Shown: positions 8,009-17,088, counted from the first letter of the stretch. The stretch is 64,000 bases of DNA from Actinoplanes utahensis (GCF_016862455.1 NZ_BOMZ01000083.1:59825-123824), one strand, 5' to 3'. Notes: generated by a model not told the origin, from the letters alone. Numbers and translations are program-made.

Positions 8009-8737
8009 GTGACCACCGTGACAGCCCGCCGCCGTACGGTCCGGCGGTTCGTCCCGCCGCAGCACGGCGCATGGGCGATGCTGCTGCTGCCGTACCTGGC
8101 CGGGTTGCTGGTGTCCGGCCCCCGCCGGCTGGATCTGCCGCTGCTGGGCGCCTGGCTGGCCGGTTACCTGCTGTCGTACTACGTGTTCCAGGCGGTCAAG
8201 ACCCGGCGGTTCACCCGCTTCCGGGCCCAGATCCAGCTGTACGGGCCGATCACCGTGGCGCTGGCGTTCCCCGTCGTCATGGCCGTTCCGGAACTGCTGT
8301 GGTTCGCGCCCGCCTACGCCGTCCTGCTCGCCGTCAACGCCTGGTTCGCCTGGCGGCGCAGCGAGCGGGCCCTGCTCAACGACCTCGCCTCGGTCGTGCA
8401 GAGCTGCCTCATGGTGCCGATCGTCGCGGTGGTCGCCGGCACCGGGCCGCGCTGGGAGCCGTTCCTGATCGTCCTGCTGTATCTCACCGGGACGGTGCTC
8501 TACGTCAAGACCATGATCAGGGAGCGCGGCAGTGTGCCGTACCGTCGCGCCTCGGTCCTCTATCACCTGGCCGCCGTCGCCGCCGCGGCCACAGCCGGTG
8601 TCCTCCCCGCGCTGGTCTTCGCTCTGCTGCTGGTCCGGGCGTGGGCGCTGCCGGGCCGCCCACTGACCCCGAAGAGGGTCGGCTTCGTCGAGATCGGGGC
8701 GAGCATCCTGGTCCTGGCGGCCGCCGTGCCGGGCTGA
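8009..8737 (+). CDS. YwiC-like family membrane protein
   Basis: This 242-residue protein starts MTTVTARRRTVRRF and then has the YwiC signature PPQHGAWAMLLLPYLAG. About seven or eight hydrophobic segments follow, with the cytoplasmic motif YYVFQAVKTRRFTRF in between. YwiC was named in Bacillus next to nitrate respiration genes, but its biochemical role is unknown; the QHG motif recalls UbiA-type prenyltransferases only loosely. GTG at 8009 directly precedes the family start; the ribosome-binding site is weak. It converges on the TetR gene at 8754. Confidence 0.85.
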   Translation: MTTVTARRRTVRRFVPPQHGAWAMLLLPYLAGLLVSGPRRLDLPLLGAWLAGYLLSYYVFQAVKTRRFTRFRAQIQLYGPITVALAFPVVMAVPELLWFAPAYAVLLAVNAWFAWRRSERALLNDLASVVQSCLMVPIVAVVAGTGPRWEPFLIVLLYLTGTVLYVKTMIRERGSVPYRRASVLYHLAAVAAAATAGVLPALVFALLLVRAWALPGRPLTPKRVGFVEIGASILVLAAAVPG

Positions 8738-8753
8738 GAAGGGCGCCGCCGTC

Positions 8754-9341
8754 TCAGGCGAGCAGGGCGCGGATGCCGTTCATGTAGAGCTGCCGGTCGA
8801 CCGTGCCGAGCAGGATGCGCTGCAGGATGTAACCCTGCACCAGGCCGAAGAACGCCGCTCCGACACCGGCCGGATCGGCGTCCGGCGGGAGCTCACCGGC
8901 GGCCCGGGCACGCTCGGCCATGCGCACCGCCCGCTCCCGGACCCGCCCGTAGATCTCCGCGACCAGCAGCCCGACCTCGGGATCGTGCACCGCCTCGCCC
9001 CACACCTGAACGGCGATCCGCACCGGGCCGTCCTCGTCCACCGAGACGTCCACGATCTCGAGGATCCGCTCGATCACCGTCACGATCGGCGGCATCGGCT
9101 CCTGCTCGAGCAGCTGGTCCAGCACCCCGGTGACCGCCGAGATCTTCTCCGTCGCGATCGCGGTGATCAGCTCGTTCTTGCTCTTGAAGTAGCGATAGAA
9201 GGCGCCGACCGACAGCCCCGCCTCCTTGATCACGTCCTGCATCGACGTCTGATGGAACCCGTTGCGCACGAAACACCGTGCCGCCGCGTCGAGGATCTGC
9301 TGGCGGCGGGCGGCGAGGTGGGCTTCGGAGACGCGTGGCAC
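8754..9341 (-). CDS. TetR/AcrR family transcriptional regulator
   Basis: A 195-residue TetR protein with a textbook HTH (AARCFVRNGFHQTSMQDVIK then GLSVGAFYRYFKSKNELI) and an all-helical C-terminal domain ending in a segment typical of the TetR_C_6 group. GTG at 9341 has AAGG 7 bp upstream; the TTG at 9347 is too close to that site. The DoxX gene lies upstream on the same strand but a strong hairpin separates them, so it is probably transcribed on its own. Target unknown. Confidence 0.85.
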   Translation of the reverse strand: MPRVSEAHLAARRQQILDAAARCFVRNGFHQTSMQDVIKEAGLSVGAFYRYFKSKNELITAIATEKISAVTGVLDQLLEQEPMPPIVTVIERILEIVDVSVDEDGPVRIAVQVWGEAVHDPEVGLLVAEIYGRVRERAVRMAERARAAGELPPDADPAGVGAAFFGLVQGYILQRILLGTVDRQLYMNGIRALLA

Positions 9342-9388
9342 GCCCAAACCTTAACCAGAGGGGCGCTACGGCTCTCCTGTCCACCCGG

Positions 9389-9432
9389 CCGACAGCGCGG
9401 GCGCCCCCTCGCCCGGGGCGCCGCGCTGTCGG
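9389..9432 (-). terminator. Strong hairpin terminator after the DoxX gene
   Basis: CCGACAGCGCGG pairs with CCGCGCTGTCGG, with inner GCGCCCC/GGGGCGC pairing and a one-base bulge, closing a 5-nt loop. It lies directly after the DoxX stop codon. Confidence 0.75.
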
Positions 9433-9444
9433 CCGGGGTGTGGG

Positions 9445-9849
9445 TCAGCGGCCGAGGAGACGGACGATCGAGGCACGCCGCTCCCAGGCGATCCAGGCGA
9501 AGACGAGGCACAGGATCACCGGCGTGAGGACCAGCGCGCCGCCGTGCAGGATGAACGCCTGGGTGATCGCCGCACCCACCATGAGCAGCGCCAGTCCGGC
9601 GGCGGCGGGACCGGCGAGCCGGGCGACGAGCAGCCCGATGCCGCCGGCCAGTTCCACCACGCCGACGAACAGGCGGAACCAGGTGCCGCCGCCCATGTCG
9701 TCGAAGATCTGGACCGCGGTCGCCTCGCCCCACAGCTTGGGGGCGGCCGAGGCGACGATCATGAAGAGGCCGAGGACGATCTGGAAACCCCAGAGGGTAC
9801 GGTCCAGGACACGGCTCTGCGGGACGGTCACGGTGTGGCTGCTGGTCAT
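9445..9849 (-). CDS. DoxX family membrane protein
   Basis: A 134-residue protein with four hydrophobic helices, the layout of DoxX/DoxD-like proteins, including an AAPKLWG motif after the first helix and GVVELAGGIGLL at the start of the second. Members occur in thiosulfate:quinone reductase or in oxidative-stress membrane complexes, and many have no known role. ATG at 9849 has AAGGATCGAGATC before it; an upstream ATG at 9942 in the same frame adds a poor-quality extension. Confidence 0.85.
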   Translation of the reverse strand: MTSSHTVTVPQSRVLDRTLWGFQIVLGLFMIVASAAPKLWGEATAVQIFDDMGGGTWFRLFVGVVELAGGIGLLVARLAGPAAAGLALLMVGAAITQAFILHGGALVLTPVILCLVFAWIAWERRASIVRLLGR

Positions 9850-10002
9850 GATCTCGATCCTTCGCTCGTACGGGGAAGTAGGCGCGCCGACCTGTCCCGA
9901 TCGGCTACACCCACTCAGACCTGCGAGCGCCCCGGAACTCATCGGTCCCGCCGCGTGATCCTGAAAAAGGTCTTGCCGACAGCGGCCGGTCTCCGGCTGA
10001 GG

Positions 10003-12390
10003 TCAGGTGGCGGCGATGGCGACGCGGCCCAGGTCGTCGGCGCGCAGTGCGGTGATGTGGCCGGGCGGGGCGGGCCGCGAGTACAGGTAGCCCTGGCCGT
10101 ACTGGTAGCCCAGGGACCGCAGCACCTCCTGCTGCTCCTCCGTCTCGATGCCCTCGGCGACCGAGGAGAACTCCAGCGCCGCCGCCATCTGGCTGACCGC
10201 CGTGGCCACCGCCGCCTGCCGCCCCACCGTGGTGATCGACTCGACGAACGAGCGGTCCAGCTTCAGCGTGTTGACCGGGCAGGTGAGCAACAGGCCCAGC
10301 GACGACGCGGCCGTGCCGAAATCGTCGAGGGCGAGTTTCACGCCGAGCCCGCGCAGCGCCAGCATGGTGGCGTGGGACTCCTCGTCGTCCAGGACGGCGG
10401 TCTCGGTGACCTCGATGGTGAGGCTGGCGGCGGGCAGCCCGGAGGCGGCGAGTGCCGCGGTCACGTCGGCGACCAGCCCGGGGTCGCGCAGCTGACGGCC
10501 GGCCACGTTGACGCCGACGGACAGCGGGACGGCGCCGGGGAACTCCCGCATCCAGGCGGCGCCCTGCCGGCAGGCCTCCTGCAGCGCCCAGCGGCCGATG
10601 GCGACGATCTGCCCGGTCCGTTCGGCGACCGGGATGAACTCGACCGGCGGCACCGTGCCACGGGTCGGATGGTTCCACCGGATCAGCGCTTCCACGCTGG
10701 TCAGAACCCCGTCGGCGAGCCGCACGATGGGCTGGTAGACGAGGGTGAACTCGCCCGCCTCGATGGCCTGTCCCATCTCCCGGATGAGGACCGCTTCGGC
10801 GCTGATCCGGGCGCCCATCTCGTCGGTGTACGCGACCCACATGCCCTTGCCGCGCCGTTTCGCCTCGTACATGGCGATGTCGGCGTTGCTGAGCAGCGTG
10901 GACGGGTCGTCGCCGGCGCGGGCGGCGGTGAGGCCGACGCTGGCCCGGGCGACGACGGTGTGCTGCAGCAGCTCGATCGGCTCGGCGAGACCGCGCAGGA
11001 TGTTCTCGGCGACGGTGCCGGCGCCGTCCGGGCCGGTACGGGGCAGCAGCACGGCGAACTCGTCGCCGCCGAGCCGGCACACCAGGTCGTCGGCGCGGAC
11101 CGCGGCCCGCAGCCGGTTCGCGACGATGATCAGCAGCGCGTCACCGGCCGCGTGGCCCATCGTGTCGTTGATCGTCTTGAAGTCGTCCAGGTCGATCAGG
11201 AGAAGGGACGCGCCGCAGTCCAGGTCGCAGGCGTCGGCGAGCCGCATCGAGGCGCTGCCGGAGCCGGCCGGCGCGTCGAGCAGCCGGACCATCTCGGCGC
11301 TGAAGTGGGTGCGATTGGCCAGGCCGGTGAGCCCGTCCGTGCTCGCCTGTTCGCGGAGCAGGATCTCCTGGTCGCGCAGTTCGCCGAGGGCGACGTCGAG
11401 GCGGCCGATCAGGTTCATGTTGTCGTGGAAGGCGACCAGCTGCCGGCCGGCGACCAGGCAGACGATCACGACGACGCCGATGGTGGCGCCGACGAGCTGG
11501 GACGACGCGTTCACCGGCAGCATCATGAAGAACACCACGAAGGTGATCGCGATCATGCCGTACGGCAGCAGGCTGTAAGGGCGCCGCTTGGCGGTGTACC
11601 GCGGGTCGCCCACGCGCAGCACGATCACCTGGATCCACGGGCCGAGCGCGATCAGCACGGAGGGCAGGAGCCGGATCGCGTACACGTACGCGTGGTCGAG
11701 GGTCTGGAAATGACCCGGCAGGAACGTGCTGACCCCCTGCACCATCGCTGCGGACACCATCGGCCAGGCCGCGATCCGCGCCATCGGCGGGTCCTTGATC
11801 AACGCCACCTTGGTCGCGGAGAACGTGGCGACCAGCACGAGCGCCGCGGTGAGGCTGGCGTTGATCCGGTCGCCGTGCGCGCCGCCGAGCGGGTTGACCG
11901 CGAAGCACCAGGCCACCACGCCGCCGCCGACCAGGACGGTGGTGGCGTCGAGCCAGAAGATGAAGCGTTCCCGGGCGGTCCGCAGACCCTGCGGGAAGAT
12001 CAGGCAGGCGATGACGTTGCTGCTCATCCCGATGGTGAAGAACACCGTCTGGACCAGGCCGCCGTTCAGGGACGGCTCGCCCGGGGAGATCAACACCGAC
12101 AGGAAGTGGTACGTGTCACCGACGGTGAACGAACCCCCCGCGAAGCCGATCATCGTCCAGAACCGGCGATAGCGCTCGTGCGCGAGCCGGCGCAGCCGCC
12201 ACCCGCCGAGCGCGAGCGCCGCGTCGAGCGGCACCTGGAACGCCCAGTAGATCTGCACCTGCAGGGTCTGCCGCCCGGCGAAGAGGAAGAACAGCGCGCA
12301 CCCGAGCAGCGTGATGCCGGCCAGGATACGCAGCGCCGGATCCCGGCGCAGGTGGTCGACCGGCCGCCCGGCCGTTCCCGTGCTGCTCAA
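10003..12390 (-). CDS. Membrane GGDEF-EAL protein (c-di-GMP turnover)
   Basis: A 795-residue protein. Residues ~20-330 contain eight or so hydrophobic helices forming an uncharacterised membrane sensor. A GGDEF domain follows (~350-510) with an intact RLGGDEFAVLL active-site motif near 442, then an EAL domain (~525-785) with VEALIRWNH, LDDFGTA, LKLDRSFVES and AEGIETEEQQ. Both cyclase and phosphodiesterase motifs look intact, apart from DDFGTA where DDFGTG is usual. Actinomycete proteins of this kind (such as Streptomyces RmdA/RmdB) tune c-di-GMP during development. TTG at 12390 was chosen for its AGAGGA site 6 bp upstream. It stands alone. Confidence 0.92.
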   Translation of the reverse strand: MSSTGTAGRPVDHLRRDPALRILAGITLLGCALFFLFAGRQTLQVQIYWAFQVPLDAALALGGWRLRRLAHERYRRFWTMIGFAGGSFTVGDTYHFLSVLISPGEPSLNGGLVQTVFFTIGMSSNVIACLIFPQGLRTARERFIFWLDATTVLVGGGVVAWCFAVNPLGGAHGDRINASLTAALVLVATFSATKVALIKDPPMARIAAWPMVSAAMVQGVSTFLPGHFQTLDHAYVYAIRLLPSVLIALGPWIQVIVLRVGDPRYTAKRRPYSLLPYGMIAITFVVFFMMLPVNASSQLVGATIGVVVIVCLVAGRQLVAFHDNMNLIGRLDVALGELRDQEILLREQASTDGLTGLANRTHFSAEMVRLLDAPAGSGSASMRLADACDLDCGASLLLIDLDDFKTINDTMGHAAGDALLIIVANRLRAAVRADDLVCRLGGDEFAVLLPRTGPDGAGTVAENILRGLAEPIELLQHTVVARASVGLTAARAGDDPSTLLSNADIAMYEAKRRGKGMWVAYTDEMGARISAEAVLIREMGQAIEAGEFTLVYQPIVRLADGVLTSVEALIRWNHPTRGTVPPVEFIPVAERTGQIVAIGRWALQEACRQGAAWMREFPGAVPLSVGVNVAGRQLRDPGLVADVTAALAASGLPAASLTIEVTETAVLDDEESHATMLALRGLGVKLALDDFGTAASSLGLLLTCPVNTLKLDRSFVESITTVGRQAAVATAVSQMAAALEFSSVAEGIETEEQQEVLRSLGYQYGQGYLYSRPAPPGHITALRADDLGRVAIAAT

Positions 12391-12454
12391 CTGTCGTCCT
12401 CTCCGCTGGTCCTCCCCCGATAGATCGGACGGAAGCCGGAGAATCCGAGGCTTA

Positions 12455-12486
12455 GCGGCCGCCCCGCTGGGAGGAAGGGCGGCCGC
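12455..12486 (-). terminator. Hairpin terminator after the acyl-CoA dehydrogenase gene
   Basis: Perfect 10-bp arms GCGGCCGCCC / GGGCGGCCGC around a 12-nt loop lie just past the stop of the gene at 12494. Confidence 0.7.
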
Positions 12487-12493
12487 GGCCCGG

Positions 12494-14203
12494 TCAGTCG
12501 CGCATCTCGTAAGCGCCGGCCAGCGCGAGGACCTGCTGCCAGACGGCGTCGTCGCGGGTGGGGTCGGCAACCGGGCGGCGGACGTGCGCGAGCGCCCACG
12601 CCGCCTGCTCCTCGGTGGTGGCGGTCTTGCCGTGCAGCTCGGTGGCGTACGCGGAGAAGTCCCGCACCAGGATCGCGAAGATCTCGTCGACCAACTCCGC
12701 GCCGATGCCCGCGAGCGACGCCTGCTCCAGGATCAGCTGACCGTAGACGATCAGCGCGAACAGGTGCCCGACGGCGAGCAGGAAGTCCAGGTCCTTCTGC
12801 TGCTCCTCGCTCGGCGCGTGGTTCCGCAGCAGCGCGCAGAACCCGTCGGCCTGCTCCCGGAACCGGGCGACGTTCGCGATGCCGGCGGCGCCGTCGTAGG
12901 CGGTGCGCCAGTCGTGGAACCGGATGGCGCCGAGACCCCGGGCCGGTCCCTGCCGGAACAGGAACTCGTCGTCGGCCGGGTCGTGCCGGGTGGGGACGGG
13001 CTCGTACGTCGCCGGGTCGAACAGGTAGTTCGGCATGAACTTCAAGATCAGGGCCAGATTGACGTGTACGGTCCCCTCGAGCTTGGGCAGCCCGCGGATG
13101 TCCATGGCCGCCTTGTCGAAGTAGGTGTCCGCCTCGAAGCCCTTGGCCGCGATCACGTCCCACATCAGGTCGACGACCTTCTCGCCCTCGGTGGTGACCT
13201 TCATCTTCGTCATCGGGTTGAACAGCAGATAGCGGCGGTCGTCCGGGCCGGCGCTGCGGAAGTAGTCGACGGCCCGGTCGCTGAAGAGCTTCATGGCGAC
13301 CAGGCGGGCGTACGCGTCGGTCAGCTCCCGGCGCACGTGCGGGAACGCGGTGACCGGCCGCCCGTACAGCATCCGCTGGTGGGCGTGGGTGACCGCCTCG
13401 TACATGGCATGCTCGCAGATGCCGATCGCCGCGGTGCACAGGTTGAACTTGCCGACGTTGACCGTGTTGAGCGCGGCGTCGAACGCGGCCTTGCCGGTGT
13501 GCAGGACGTCCTCCTCGCGCACCGGGTAGTCGGTGAGCTCGAAGGTGCTCACGTACATCTGCTTGTTCACGACGTTCTTGATCAGGTGGTAGTTCTCGTG
13601 CCGGCTGTCGGCGGCGAAGAACACGTACCCAGCCGGGCCGTCGACGTCCGCCCGGCGGCCGAAGACGGACACCAGCCCGGCGACGTTGCCGTTGCCGATG
13701 TAGTACTTGGTGCCGCTGGCCGTGAATCCGCCGTCACCGGCCGGCGTGAGGATCATGTCGGTGGCGTAGATGTCGGCGCCGTGACTGCGCTCGGACAGCG
13801 CGAACGCCATCACGTGCCCCTCGTCGAGCAGCTCGGCCGCCCGCGTGCGCTGGATCCGGTTGGCACTCTGCCAGACCGGCCCGAGACCGAGAACGGTCAC
13901 CTGCCACGTGTACCAGTAGTCGAGCCCGTAGAAGCCGAGGATCTCGCTGAGCGCGGCGTTGCGGGCGGTGTCCCAGCGCTTGTCCTTGTTCGGTGCGGCG
14001 TCCGCAGACGGCGTCAGGAACGTGGCGAACAGTCCCTCCTTGGCCGAGAACTCCAGGAAGTCGCTGTACCACGCCCGGTCGATGTAGCTCTTGACCAGGG
14101 CTTTCTTGCCGCGTTGCTCGAAGAAGGCGACGAGTGCCCGCAGCAGCCGCCGGCTCTCCGGGTCGAGATGCGCGGGGTCGTAGGTGTTGGGGTTGAAGAG
14201 CAC
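12494..14203 (-). CDS. Acyl-CoA dehydrogenase family protein
   Basis: A 569-residue flavoprotein of the acyl-CoA dehydrogenase superfamily, long for the family (380-420 usual), with an extended N-terminus (MLFNPNTYDPAHLDPESRRL). Motifs include FALSERSHGADIYATDM for FAD binding and TASGTKYYIGNGN. It probably oxidises a CoA thioester or related substrate; specificity is unknown. GTG at 14203 has AAAGGA 7 bp upstream. It lies 32 bp downstream of the PadR gene in the same direction and is likely co-transcribed under PadR autoregulation. Confidence 0.85.
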   Translation of the reverse strand: MLFNPNTYDPAHLDPESRRLLRALVAFFEQRGKKALVKSYIDRAWYSDFLEFSAKEGLFATFLTPSADAAPNKDKRWDTARNAALSEILGFYGLDYWYTWQVTVLGLGPVWQSANRIQRTRAAELLDEGHVMAFALSERSHGADIYATDMILTPAGDGGFTASGTKYYIGNGNVAGLVSVFGRRADVDGPAGYVFFAADSRHENYHLIKNVVNKQMYVSTFELTDYPVREEDVLHTGKAAFDAALNTVNVGKFNLCTAAIGICEHAMYEAVTHAHQRMLYGRPVTAFPHVRRELTDAYARLVAMKLFSDRAVDYFRSAGPDDRRYLLFNPMTKMKVTTEGEKVVDLMWDVIAAKGFEADTYFDKAAMDIRGLPKLEGTVHVNLALILKFMPNYLFDPATYEPVPTRHDPADDEFLFRQGPARGLGAIRFHDWRTAYDGAAGIANVARFREQADGFCALLRNHAPSEEQQKDLDFLLAVGHLFALIVYGQLILEQASLAGIGAELVDEIFAILVRDFSAYATELHGKTATTEEQAAWALAHVRRPVADPTRDDAVWQQVLALAGAYEMRD

Positions 14204-14214
14204 GAAGCGTTCCT

Positions 14215-14251
14215 TTCAGAGTGCTCGAAGGCCATTCAGAGTGCTCGAAGG
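14215..14251. repeat. 20-bp direct duplication at the PadR stop codon
   Basis: TTCAGAGTGCTCGAAGG occurs twice with a 20-bp period. On the minus strand the first copy ends the PadR gene; the second repeats its last codons after the stop and places a spare ATG before the ribosome-binding site of the acyl-CoA dehydrogenase. It looks like a recent slippage duplication. Confidence 0.8.
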
Positions 14252-14775
14252 GTGCCGAGGACGTCGTCGAGCCAGTCGAGCAGCATCCGCTCGTAGGCGA
14301 TGCCGCCACGCAGCACGACGTGCTGCAGGCGCTGCCCGTCGTCGTTGATCTCGGCGAAGTCCCGTTTCTCGCCGTTGAGGTAGCGGGCCAGCAGCGCCTC
14401 GTGCTCCGCGCGATAACGCTCGACCTCGCCGATCAGTGCGGCCCGCCCGGCCGCGTCGGTGAAGGCCGCCCCGCGGATCTTCACGGCCAGCTCGTGCCGC
14501 ACCGCCTCCGGCTGCACCGGCGCGCGCAGCCACTCGACCAGCAGGGACCGGCCCGGTTCGGTGACCGAGAAGCTGCGTTTGTCCGGCCTGCCGTCCTGGC
14601 CGATCTCCTCGGCGGTCACCCAGCCGTCCGCCTCCATCCGCTTGAGCACGCGGTAGATCTGCTGGTGGGTGGCGGTCCAGAACCGGCCGATCGATCGCTC
14701 GAACCGCCGGGCCAGCTCATATCCGGATCCGGGCTGCTCCAGCAGGGAGACCAGGATCGCGTGTTCGAGGGCCAT
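14236..14775 (-). CDS. PadR family transcriptional regulator
   Basis: A 179-residue PadR protein. The winged helix at the N-terminus (MALEHAILVSLLEQPGSGYE then RFWTATHQQIYRVLKRMEAD) precedes a C-terminal helical dimerisation domain (Vir_C type). PadR regulators usually repress a neighbouring detoxification or transport gene. The start at 14775 gives the standard MALEHAIL opening; ATG 14784 and TTG 14811 in the same frame would run into the operator at 14785-14812. The operator position indicates autorepression of a PadR-acyl-CoA dehydrogenase operon. Confidence 0.88.
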   Translation of the reverse strand: MALEHAILVSLLEQPGSGYELARRFERSIGRFWTATHQQIYRVLKRMEADGWVTAEEIGQDGRPDKRSFSVTEPGRSLLVEWLRAPVQPEAVRHELAVKIRGAAFTDAAGRAALIGEVERYRAEHEALLARYLNGEKRDFAEINDDGQRLQHVVLRGGIAYERMLLDWLDDVLGTLRAL

Positions 14776-14784
14776 GCCCCGCAT

Positions 14785-14812
14785 CTTGCTATGCAACGAG
14801 TTGCATAGCAAG
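14785..14812. promoter_or_regulatory. Perfect palindromic PadR operator
   Basis: Thirteen-bp arms CTTGCTATGCAAC and GTTGCATAGCAAG flank a 2-bp centre, with no mismatch. The site lies 9 bp upstream of the PadR start, where bound protein would block initiation. The core ATGCAAC...GTTGCAT resembles known PadR boxes. Confidence 0.8.
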
Positions 14813-14962
14813 CGGCCGCTGCTGCCGGGCGAGGGGTTCGGCGACCGGCCACGGGCCCCCTCCGCTCACCCCGGGCGACCGCATCGTGGCGGACACCCCG
14901 ATCTCAGGATGCCGCCCGCCGCGACGCGGTGCCTGCCGACGGCGAAATCCGCCGGTCGCTCC

Positions 14963-15778
14963 CTAACGCCCGTCAGTGGTCAGCGGGTTACGCCGGCGGG
15001 CCAGCCGGCGGCGCAGGTCGCCGAGGTAGTGGTCCTTCGCCACGTCGCGCAGTCGCGCGGGCAGCCGCGGACAGGTCACCGCGGCGGCCCTGAAGAACGC
15101 GTCGAAGGCCCGCTGCCGGCCCGGCGACCAGGTGTACCCGAAACCGGCCCGGATCGGTTCCGGCAGCAGCCCGACGGTGACCAGGCGGTTCAGGGGTGTG
15201 GCCGGGCGCAGCACGAGCGGGATGTTCCGCGGTCTCATCAGCGCGGCGGCGATCTCCCGCGCCTCGTCGCCGACCCGGAGCGTGCCGACGGTGTGATCCC
15301 AGTAGGCGGTGAAGGCGGCCCGGTCCACCGGCCACGCCTCCTCGGGACAGCCGATCGACGTGGCGAGCACCCGGTACTGCCGGAAGCACTCGTCCAGCTC
15401 CGCCGCACCGAGCCGGCCGAAGACCCGCTCGTAGATCAGGACCGCGGTGTCGTAGAGGGTGGCGTTGACCCAGACCTGCAGATCGGGGTCGTCGGCGCGG
15501 TAGCCGGGGCCGGTCACCGTGCGATGCCTCGCCGCGACGGCCCGGCTGATCGCCCGGCCCTCCTCGACGGTGCCGAAGAGCACACCGAAGACGTAACTCA
15601 TCGTGGTCCGCAGCCGGTCGAGGGGACGTTCGGCGAAGTCGCTGTGCTCGTAGACGCCCCGCGCGACGCCCGGGTGTGCGATCTGCAGCAGCGTTGCGCG
15701 GCCACCACCGGCCAGCAGGAACCCTTCCCGGGCCACCCGCCGGATGACCGCGGCATCATCGAAAAGACCGTCATCCAT
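14963..15778 (-). CDS. MpaB-type (DUF2236) oxygenase-like protein
   Basis: A 271-residue protein of the DUF2236 / mycophenolic-acid MpaB / latex-clearing-protein family. The pattern DDAAVIRRVAREGFLLAGGG then LLQIAHPGVARGV, followed by the conserved WVNATLYDTAVLIYE stretch and YWDHTVGTLRVGDEA, is typical. Members bind haem and perform oxidative cleavage or unknown reactions. ATG at 15778 begins MDDGLFDDAAVI, the usual family start. It stands alone, followed upstream by a 600-bp gene-free stretch that holds a dispersed repeat. Confidence 0.85.
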   Translation of the reverse strand: MDDGLFDDAAVIRRVAREGFLLAGGGRATLLQIAHPGVARGVYEHSDFAERPLDRLRTTMSYVFGVLFGTVEEGRAISRAVAARHRTVTGPGYRADDPDLQVWVNATLYDTAVLIYERVFGRLGAAELDECFRQYRVLATSIGCPEEAWPVDRAAFTAYWDHTVGTLRVGDEAREIAAALMRPRNIPLVLRPATPLNRLVTVGLLPEPIRAGFGYTWSPGRQRAFDAFFRAAAVTCPRLPARLRDVAKDHYLGDLRRRLARRRNPLTTDGR

Positions 15779-15830
15779 GCCCCGACCGTAAACCCGCGCC
15801 GACTTCCCCACGACCATCGTTTACGGCGGC

Positions 15831-16028
15831 CGGTCCGCTTCCGGTCCGCCGCGCTTCTCCCACACCGTGCCTCAGTACGGGCCACGCAACGTCCCGTGCC
15901 TCGCGGCGCCCCCGGCAGGCGTCCCCTCCCGACCGCCCGCGGGTGCGAGTCATGCATGCCCGTCCCGGTCACCCCCGGCTGGTTCTCACGGCTGTCTCCA
16001 GCAGCCCGAGACAGCGGTGGGAGCCAGC
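15831..16028 (+). repeat. Dispersed ~200-bp intergenic element, copy 1, ending in a hairpin
   Basis: The block from CGGTCCGCTTCCGGTCCGCC to a terminal hairpin (15977-16028) recurs in reverse orientation at 62231-62430 with only scattered differences; fragments occur near 47264 and 61085. The hairpin has ~21-bp arms with three mismatches and a 9-nt loop. The rest of the gap to 16377 shows only a half-hairpin (GAGACAGCCGTGA at 16079) and no credible gene. Confidence 0.75.
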
Positions 16029-16377
16029 GACGTGCAGACGGCGACGTTCGGGCGTGTCCGTCACCTCGCGGAGCGCCGTGAGACAGCCGTGACCCTGCTG
16101 GCCAATCGCTTGCCCGCCGGCTGTCGATCTTGTGCGGTCGTGGTGAATCGGTTCGCCCGAAACTCACGAGATCTCGCGCGTAAGGGTGTCTCCGTCGCGG
16201 GGGGCGGGTTTTCGTCCGCCGGGTTGGATCCGGCGAGCGCGTGGCGGTGCGGACAGCGCATTTCCCACGATCAACAAGGGTGCGGCGAATCGGCCGACAG
16301 GGTCAGCGGTGAGAGCCGGCCGGGCAGAACCGCGACGGGCACGGAACCGCTCCACGCGGGGATCCGCCGTCGCAGTG

Positions 16378-17088
16378 CTATCGACCGGTCGCCGCGCCGA
16401 GGGGGATGTGGATGGACTCGATCCAGGAGGGCGGCTCCGGCGCGTGGTCGCCGACCAGGCCGGCGACGACGCGGACGCTGCCGGGGCTCGTGTCGGGCCA
16501 CGGGGTGTGACCGTCGGTCAGGACGATGATGATGTGCGGACGTTCCGGGCCGCCTAGCGCCTGGTCGATGCCGACGCGCATGTCGGTGCCGCCACCGCCT
16601 TCGAGGGTCACCTCACCGACGGTGTTGACGCGCCGGACGGTGTGCACGTCGGCGTCGCACGACAGGACCGTCACCCGGTTCCGGCCGATGCCGACCGCAC
16701 GCAGCACCCCGGCCACCTCGCCGAGGACCGCGCCCAGTTCGTCGGGGCCCATCGAACCGGAGGTGTCGACGACCACGGCGACCCGCGGCATCGGCCGGCG
16801 CAGGCTGGGGAAGACCACCCGGGGTACGGCGGCGCCGCGGCGCGACGGGCGCTGGTAGGTGTAGTCGACGGCGCCGGAGGCCCACGACGCGGCCTCGCGG
16901 ACGGCGCCGGTGAGGGCGCGCCGCCAGTCGACGGTGGGTTCCAGGATCTCGTCGGCCCAGCGTTTCCAGCTGCCCGGAAGCCGTCCCCGGCTCTTGGCGT
17001 GGTTCCGCATCTCCTGGGCGATCTGCCGGCGGATCGCGGCGGCCTCGACCGGACTGACCTTGGCGCCGTCGGATCTCTCCCACGGCAT
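16378..17088 (-). CDS. vWA domain (DUF2201 C-terminal half), separated by a frameshift
   Basis: This 236-codon frame encodes the C-terminal half of a DUF2201-type protein. After a basic helical region (IRRQIAQEMRNHAKSRGRLP) comes a vWA-like domain with an intact metal-ion-dependent adhesion site: VVVDTSGSMG (DxSxS), the threonine in GGGGTDMRVGID and the aspartate in IIVLTDGHTPWP. vWA proteins of this type partner with MoxR AAA+ ATPases. Family-like sequence continues upstream of the ATG in this frame (ECGSGAHGRA) until a TGA near 17155, whereas the N-terminal half is in another frame. One gene of ~535 codons has therefore been split by a frameshift between about 17110 and 17155; independent expression is unlikely. 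Confidence 0.75.
   Translation of the reverse strand: MPWERSDGAKVSPVEAAAIRRQIAQEMRNHAKSRGRLPGSWKRWADEILEPTVDWRRALTGAVREAASWASGAVDYTYQRPSRRGAAVPRVVFPSLRRPMPRVAVVVDTSGSMGPDELGAVLGEVAGVLRAVGIGRNRVTVLSCDADVHTVRRVNTVGEVTLEGGGGTDMRVGIDQALGGPERPHIIIVLTDGHTPWPDTSPGSVRVVAGLVGDHAPEPPSWIESIHIPLGAATGR

Noticed and set aside
9544..12423. 959-codon plus-strand open frame
   Set aside because: Shadow of the GGDEF-EAL gene on the other strand; no domain is readable in it.
15867..16529. Plus-strand frame across the dispersed element and its hairpin
   Set aside because: Similar translations occur in the other copy in a different context and orientation; this is a repeat artefact.
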